64,000 bases of DNA from Gonapodya prolifera JEL478 (Eukaryota; Monoblepharomycota; Monoblepharidomycetes; Monoblepharidales; Gonapodyaceae). The notes below the pieces were generated by a model. The model was given only the letters and a program-made list of their open reading frames with translations. It ran no database searches and was not told where the DNA came from. Positions 58,401 through 64,000 of this stretch are shown here, piece after piece (the first letter of the stretch is position 1; every line of letters begins with the position of its first letter). The position numbers and the translations under genes are program-made. The stretch lies in assembly GCA_001574975.1 (NCBI GenBank), contig KQ965846.1:87450-151449 (forward strand). Direction: 5' to 3'.

Positions 58401-59899
58401 CGGCGAAGGAGGCTCGCAGGGAGATGAATGGAATGAGACTGTTCGGAATGCGGCTGCCGGTCAGAGTCAGTTACGGTAGAGGTATCAGGGTCACGGATCG
58501 GAATCCAGATGATCCGGCAGTGTTGACAAGGGAGGCCAGGAAGAAGTATTTGGAGGATTCGAGGATCATTGAGGAAGCCGAAAAGGGTGTCGGACAGCAA
58601 CGGGGTGCTCAAGTGCAAAATAGTTTGCCGAGGGAAGTGCGAACAACTGATGAGAGTTTCGAGACCGCCGGCAAAGAGGAGAAAACGAGAATCCTACACG
58701 GTAAGAGTGGAGGCTGCTGTATACTCTTTCTGATTGATTTCCGAATATGTACTTCGCTCTACCTTTTTCCAGTATGGAGTCTCCCCCCTGACATAACCCC
58801 ACGGGAATTTCTATCCTTTATGGACCCAGCTTCTCTCGCCACCCTCGTCAAATACAAATTCAGGGTATCTCGAGATCCAGAGAACTCCCAGTCCCACGCG
58901 TACGCGGTGTTCCGCGACCGTGCGTCCGCTCGTCATGCAATGGAGTTCCTATCTGGTCGCATGTACGGTGCAAGCGAGACTCGGTGTGGGTACGCTGTGT
59001 GCACCTCATCCAAAGTACGGTGCTCTGGCCTCCCCCAGGCGATGCGCATGCGGTCAAATTTGATGGAAGAGTTCCGGAAGTTTGGACCCGTGGAAGGTGT
59101 TGTTGTGGATGAACAGAGAGGAGAGGCCGTCGTGGACTTTGAGGAGTCTGATGATGCCAAGAATGCTGTGGTGCAGATTGGACGACGGGGAGAGTTCCAA
59201 GTCAGAATCGTGGATGACTTTACACAGACGGATATTGAAGACCAATTGGGCAACGGCTCCAACTTGAGAGGTCAGGACCGTGGTCGAACGGATGTCAGGG
59301 ACAGTAATGGGTATCAAGATCGCATGGATGTGGACATGCCCCCAGCGGTGAAGAGTGTTTATGAGCTTCCTCTCGTCTTTCAAGGCTCTCTATCGCTCAA
59401 AAACCGGGATACTCAAATCGATCTTCATCACGTTGCGGGCAACAAAACCCTGTTCAATATGTTTAATCCAGCGCAGCCAATCAAACTGGTTCAGAGGTTT
59501 AGATTCAATGACCAGACCAAGTCAGATCTAATTGCGAAGATGCGAGTGTCTGCAGAAGGCGAGCCAATATCACCGTCGTGGGCGGTGGGCTTAGCCGTCG
59601 CTCGTGGCTCAAAGGACAAAACCGCTCGGCCGTTTGATGTCGATTCGTTGCAGTACATATCGGATTACTTCAAGGAAAAGGAATGTGCTGGGGTGACCCA
59701 GGAGAATATTCCAGGAGTCAATGGGCACGTAATCGCTCTGAGCTGGATGCCCAACATAGAAGATGCCATAGACGTCGCCCGGGACGCCTACCGAGGGAAT
59801 TTTCGAGATTTGGCAGAGCTTTCGGGTTCTCGCGACAATGTCGGCAGCTTTGTGGTGGTGTTCGCATCAGTTCAGGTGGGACAAGCCCAGCCTGTGTAA
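55438..59899 (+). CDS. Spen-like RNA-binding protein: RS region, several RRMs, C-terminal SPOC domain
   Basis: ATG 55438 (MSGMNGLPPNQTHSASPN). The first 480 residues are low complexity: Gly/Leu repeats (LGGLGGLGGLGGLGVLGG), poly-Gln (LQALQAQQQQVAA) and poly-Pro. An Arg/Ser region follows (RSRSRSRTPQSPPSRRSSRS). RRM1 spans an intron: QHLW / VGEVQNGVTTAEVESALSEY ... FPRPIKAFFVTM. RRM2 is SVKIDLGHLPQDITVDDLRT with GRAGVVVANWE. RRM3 is PTLYVSFFPADISRHAIWD with AADLVYAFVTFDSLDAAKEA. RRM4, after an intron near 58700-58770, is VWSLPPDITPREFLSFM with HAYAVFRDRASARHAMEFL, and a further half-RRM is EEFRKFGPVEGVVV. The end carries a SPOC domain: FQGSLSLKNRDTQIDLHHV, IKLVQRFRFND, LQYISDYFKEKECAGVTQEN, HVIALSWMP. 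Spen proteins bridge RNA to transcription and m6A machinery; here the role is inferred from architecture. Confidence 0.8.
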
Positions 59900-60968
59900 A
59901 GCTGCCCAGCGTTCGGAAACGGTAAGGGATATTCACATTTCAAATGAATCATTCTGGCTAATCTAGAAATTATTGAAACAGGTCATCTGTACTTGATCGT
60001 GAATTCATCAATATTTACGAGACCATCGGGTCTTGATCATGTGCTCAATGTTTTCCATCTTTCCTTTCGATGCAGAGGGGTAAAAATGTTGCGGGAGACC
60101 CGTTGTGTGTTTGTTTGACGTTGTCACAACCTCGTCTCCACAGATATTGTTTCTCTTGGAATACTGTATCGTTTAAAGCTTTGACAGAACAGACTCTTTG
60201 TTTCTCAAATTATGTTTAAGCCCTTCACTGGAATCTGTCTGATCATCAAACCAGGATCTTGCGGAGCTCAAATATGTGTCAGAGCATTTTGCATTTAACG
60301 TCTCACGCGAAACACTCTTCAAGAACCGCAAAACATGGCAATGAGAGTATTTTCAATTCGTTTTGTATCAAGTTGAGGCGGTCCCACATGTAAGTGCATT
60401 GAGGTCTGGGTGCTGCGGCTCGCCGTCGAGAACGTTATTCTTGAGCAACTATCAGTCTGTTGATCGACCATCATGCTGTCTGGGAGAAAATCTGCGATTA
60501 GCAATGCCAAATTTTTTGGATGATCCAAAGATCTTTAAAAAAAATGGAGGAGTCGGTCTTTTCTGCTTCCATCTATCTTGTTGAAATCGGACGACCATTT
60601 GTTCCAAACGCATTCCCATTCATACTTCGACATCGAGCTACCAGTTTCTTGAATATCTGACAATTGGAAAGACATTTTTCTGGACTTATTGCCTCCACAT
60701 CCTTGATATGATGGTTTCATCGCCTCAAAATATTTACCTTCCAGTCTCGGTTCTTTGAAAGTAAGTTGTGTCAAATGATCCGATCTCTAAGAGTAACTCC
60801 CAAGGCAGTCTTGATATTTACAATTGTTGATATTCTAATCAACGACGACTGTGGAACACAAAGGCAAGATAGTGCTCCATCATGAAACGTTGATCTGAAT
60901 GACTCACATCCGCAATAATTCTGTAAGCGTTCAGGATTGCAATTTCTACGTAGCGGTACGAGATAGTA
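59900..60968. other. AT-rich intergenic region
   Basis: 3' flank of the Spen-like gene and general spacer. Frames of 60-80 codons have no recognisable motifs and no tRNA A/B-box pair was seen. Confidence 0.45.
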
Positions 60969-61179
60969 GGGACCTTGCGCAAAATATCATTCGGCACTTT
61001 TCACTGATGTCAAACAATTTGCCAAGACGCAGGGTGAGAAATTTGGGAATGAGGATGAATTCGAATATGTTTTAATTAATAGTTTAGAGTATACTGGATG
61101 AAGCTGCTGCTTTAATGGAGGAGAATAACTATTTTTTACATGAGTGAAGATAGCTGAAGGAAATTCTGCGCAAGGTCCC
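60969..61179. mobile_element. 211-bp MITE, Tc1/mariner type
   Basis: Perfect 13-bp terminal inverted repeats, GGGACCTTGCGCA at 60969 and TGCGCAAGGTCCC ending at 61179. Similarity extends with mismatches to about 27 bp. TA dinucleotides flank both ends (60967-60968 and 61180-61181), as expected for a TA target duplication. The interior is AT-rich and non-coding. Confidence 0.65.
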
Positions 61180-61307
61180 TAGTATGCAAAATAATATGCA
61201 ATAAATAATAAATACAAATATTGGCAACGAATGACTGATACCTTAGTGCAAAACCACAACCAAAACGTTCCTGCAGCACTGTCCGAGTGACGCGTGAAGG
61301 AATCGCA
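61180..61307. other. 3' flank of the LysM gene
   Basis: Short AT-rich spacer between the MITE and the LysM gene stop. Nothing recognised. Confidence 0.4.
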
Positions 61308-62620
61308 TCACTTGTCTTTCTTGCTGCCATTTTGGTCATCTAGTGCTGTCCACTCTCGCGACACTGGTGCTCCTGCATACATGCCACGGAGTGGGAGTGT
61401 CCTCAATTCCACCTCACGATCTCTCGATTCCGAGTCCACGCTTGTAGTTGCTCGCCGTCCTGGACTACTGGAGGACCCTGTCCCCAGGAACGAACTCTCC
61501 ATAATTACCGGGAGAACTTTCGCTTCCAAAAAATCCCACGCTCCCAGAACCATGTCCATTTCGAAACCCTCGATGGGGTTGAGATCACGACGGCGCGGAT
61601 CTCTCACACGATTCAATGAGCTCTCTGACAGAACATTGGTGAGAGGGCGCTCAAGGGGATCCTCGACCGTGTCCAGAATACTACGAATATTGGATGAACT
61701 GGTGTTGGCGGATCCCACCCGACGTCGCCGGCGAGCGGCGAGAGACGGATGACCAGAGAATAGGAATGTGGAATCTGTTGTGCCAAGATATTCGACGTCA
61801 TTGGGGAAGTGAGGTGCCGAGGTATTGGGAGCGCCTGAAAGGCCAGCCGGACGTTTCAGGGACTCTCTGAAAGACGCATATGCCGTCGTAACATCTGCAT
61901 CAATTCTTCGCAATATCGTCGCCACGGGGGAAGCGTCCGTCGTCCCGGTCGTACTATCTTCCTGTTCGGCCTCGTGGAGCAGTGCAACTTGGCCGCCAAC
62001 TGAAATCACTGGCGATACCGATGGTGCAGTTGTCCCAAATTCAGACCACGCCTTCGTGGATTCACCCAGACCGGAAGCCGTATCCACCGTCCAAGGATCG
62101 AACTCCGGTTCCTGATCCTCCGTCTCGCACCATCCGCTATCTCTAGGGAACCCAACGCTCTGCCTGTGCCCTCCACCTCCTTTCCCTCCTCCCGTTTGCG
62201 ACGAAGCTCCCGCGAACCAGCTCTTTCGTGGAATGGGTATCTTGAGCATTGCTCTCGAGCGAAGGGAGTCGGGAGAGTCGAGCAGGAGATTTGCTCGGCG
62301 AAGGTCGTGTGCTATCGTTGGGAGATGAAGTGGTCCGTTAATGAGAGGGAAACGAATGGAGAAGGGGTCATTCTTGCTGACTACTCGAGCTCTTCGCCAG
62401 AGCTTCCTGCATCCATTCGTTGCCTTCCAAAACACCATTTTCCATGAGTACATAGACGGTGAAGCCTCCAGTTTACTTCCTCATCATTGCCGGCCGCCTT
62501 CCCCTGGCTTTTGGGTCCTTTCCCCCATTTTGCCAACTCACCGTCCACCCCATACCGCATAGCCAAGCCCGCCAGGGTATCTCCTTGCTGCACGTGATGG
62601 ACAACATGATCAGACTCCAT
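61308..62620 (-). CDS. Intracellular-type LysM domain protein (LYSMD-like)
   Basis: ATG 62620 opens MESDHVVHHVQQGDTLAGLA, the first half of a LysM motif. After an intron (about 62312-62541, 230 bp) the motif resumes with AHDLRRANLLLDSPDSLRSR and AMLKIPIPRKS. There is no signal peptide, so this is not a secreted chitin-binding effector; it resembles eukaryotic LYSMD proteins with one N-terminal LysM domain, which in animals have been linked to TLDc/V-ATPase biology. The rest (to 61308) is disordered Ser/Thr/Asp-rich sequence with a few conserved-looking helices (ATILRRIDADVTTAYASFRE; EGFEMDMVLGAWDFLEAKVL), ending QNGSKKDK. Exon 2 is one open frame of about 335 codons. Function in fungi is unknown. 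Confidence 0.8.
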
Positions 62621-62874
62621 CGCTCAGGGCTCCAAATTGGGGGACGGCAACGAGCTGGAGCCGAGGGATGTGCTTCGCCACATTTCTACAAGGTGACAAC
62701 ATGCAGCCCTGACAAAGTCTGAGATAATGAATTTCGCTGTAAAAAGCAGGGAATTTCAAGTGGAGATCCGTTTGTATGTTTCTGGTGAAATATGTGCATT
62801 TTCGGAGACACCAATACACCAAATATTGTCAGTCTCCACCACCGCCTCCCTCCTCAACCACCAACACCTCTCAT
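62621..62874. other. Short intergenic gap
   Basis: Promoter of the LysM gene and 3' UTR of the uL30 gene. Nothing else is seen. Confidence 0.45.
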
Positions 62875-64000
62875 CTAGTTCATCTTCCTCACAAGGTCAT
62901 TGATCAAATCCTCCCTGTTCCCCATCTCGCCACCCTCCACAAAGTTCTTGACCTTCTTTCCTGGGAACCCGCCCGTGGGGTTGCTGAGCTTGAAAGGCCA
63001 GAGGAAGTTGGACGCCTGCTTGAAGTGCGGGCCGACGGTGGAGATTTCGTGCACGAGATCCTCCACGGACACGATGCCGTATTTGCCAAGCTCGCCCTCA
63101 ATGATCTGGTTGGAGCTAATGGGGATGCGCTGCTTGTTAACCTTGGCGTAGCCGCGCTTGTAGATCAGCTCGCGGATGGTCTTGACGTTGGGGTAGCTAC
63201 ACAAGAGGACAAAGAAAGAGTGAATACGTGCGTCTCCGGGATTACGCTTCAATACTCACCCCCAGGCAATGTAGGGGTTGACAAGCTGCAGCATCTCAGA
63301 CGTGGCCTTGTTCAGCTTGACGAACACACCGTTGTTGATCTGGAGGAGACGGAGGAGTTGGAGGATCTTCCGCGGCTTGGGGGCCATCTTGTTGATACTA
63401 GCGGCGGACACCGACATCAGCACTGTGCACACACAAGGGAACGCTCGCATCAACATCGACGTACCCCTTCAGCCTAATGACAAAGGCAAGTTTGTGCTCG
63501 GCAGGTACGTAGAAGTTGCCACCATTGCGAGCCTGGCGCTTCAGTCGGATCTCCTCTCGCTCCTTGGCGCGGTACTCCTTGACATACTGCTCAGCGCGCT
63601 TGAAGATGACACGGCGTTTGCCCTTGGCGGCCTGTAAAAGTTGATGATGATGTGAGATTCATGGTGCTGGGCGATTTGGAACTGCATTCCATTGCCGCAA
63701 CAGAACTTCCTTCCCATGCAATCGCTCTCGCTCTCGCCACGTCAGCCCCGAAAGATGGTATAATTAAGGTGCAGCATCGTCTGCAGAGACTAGCACCCTT
63801 GAAACGGTGTCATCACATTGGCGAACTCATCCAGCACATGAATCCAAAAGTCCATGATGGCATCCAGAGTTGGACCCTTGCAAACACTTCCAACAGCCCT
63901 CTGCTCACCTTCTTCTGCTCCGATCGTTGGTCAGCGAGCTTCTTTTGCAGGGCCTCGGCGGCTTTCCGCTTCTTCAGGATGGTCTCGGGGACAGTGGGTT
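62875..64000 (-). CDS. RPL7: 60S ribosomal protein L7 (uL30), 5' end beyond the window
   Basis: Runs off the right edge; the first visible codons are [20 protein letters not shown], close to the N-terminus. After a roughly 275-bp intron (about 63634-63908) comes [20 protein letters not shown] and [21 protein letters not shown] short intron precedes [20 protein letters not shown] and [21 protein letters not shown] further intron (near 63198-63260) precedes [40 protein letters not shown] and the end [14 protein letters not shown] (stop 62875). It is a core protein of the large ribosomal subunit near the 5S/25S expansion segments. Sequence is complete and unbroken apart from the missing first residues. 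The long intron carries a candidate C/D snoRNA, as RPL7 introns do in yeast. Confidence 0.95.
63735..63823 (-). ncRNA. Candidate C/D box snoRNA in RPL7 intron (snR39b-like)
   Basis: On the minus strand the intron holds a terminal stem CGCCA, box C GTGATGA, about 65 nt, box D CTGA, and the pairing arm TGGCG. Directly upstream of box D stands ACCATCTTTCGGGG. Its first 13 bases are complementary to the conserved large-subunit rRNA segment CCCGAAAGATGGT. By the D+5 rule the methylated base would be the G of CCCGAAAG, the site called G805 in yeast 25S, which yeast snR39b modifies. Yeast RPL7 introns carry the related snR39 and snR59. Box C' and D' are unclear. Confidence 0.65.

Noticed and set aside
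1-64000. CRISPR arrays, rRNA, viral or bacterial operon features
   Set aside because: None seen. The gene structure is intron-rich eukaryotic throughout, and the tandem repeats present lack CRISPR spacing.

Overview
The window is nuclear DNA of a filamentous basidiomycete, most likely an agaricomycete. Genes lie densely on both strands, are cut by many short GT-AG introns (mostly 50-110 bp), and belong to typical fungal families: a Zn2Cys6 regulator, a Boi-type SH3-PH protein, a sterol glucosyltransferase, a monocarboxylate-type MFS carrier, an APC amino-acid permease, Gyp1, histone H1 with a lysine/alanine tail, and uL30. No species can be named from sequence alone. Three single N bases (2042, 30991, 52611) show it is a draft assembly.

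Layout. 1-2551 (-): 3'-truncated sterol glucosyltransferase. 2917-6778 (-): HEATR6-like HEAT-repeat protein. 7069-9446 (+): Boi-like SH3-PH polarity protein. 9641-12624 (-): LST2-like protein. 13118-13310: decayed copy of the end of the MFS gene found 5 kb further on. 13503-16713 (+): Zn2Cys6 transcription factor. 18053-20068 (-): MFS carrier, head to head with a PSTK-like P-loop kinase (20252-21877, +). 22436-25154 (+): amino-acid permease. 25673-26179 (-): MOZART1. 26575-29960: gene-poor block, strongly CpG-depleted, ending in a roughly 300-bp tandem repeat that regains CpG toward its right edge. 30680-32977 (+): secreted-type LRR membrane protein. 33398-36637 (+): Gyp1 Rab-GAP. 38501-39670 (-): JTB-like membrane protein, head to head with a broken HTATIP2/Fmp52-type dehydrogenase (39757-41122). 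41.2-44.8 kb: non-coding, with old diverged repeats. 44787-46801 (-): histone H1. 47346-53092 (-): tandem pair of signal-peptide / Pro-rich / transmembrane / SH3 proteins, left copy dead, right copy apparently intact. 53211-54160: PIF/Harbinger-type remnant next to a possible third Pro-rich fragment. 54720-54950 (-): Dpy-30 protein. 55438-59899 (+): Spen-like RRM/SPOC protein. 60969-61179: mariner-type MITE. 61308-62620 (-): LysM protein. 62875-64000 (-): ribosomal protein uL30 (RPL7), with a candidate C/D snoRNA in an intron.

Most genes are independent housekeeping or regulatory units. Points that stand out: GC-rich modular repeats confined to three unusually long introns (introner-like); the CpG-decay gradient; the tandem transmembrane-SH3 family with birth and death of copies; a snR39b-like snoRNA in uL30; and two chromatin/RNA genes, Dpy-30 and Spen-like, sharing a 0.5-kb divergent promoter region. 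Exon limits were read by eye from splice motifs and reading frames, so spans are reliable mainly where conserved motifs are cited.
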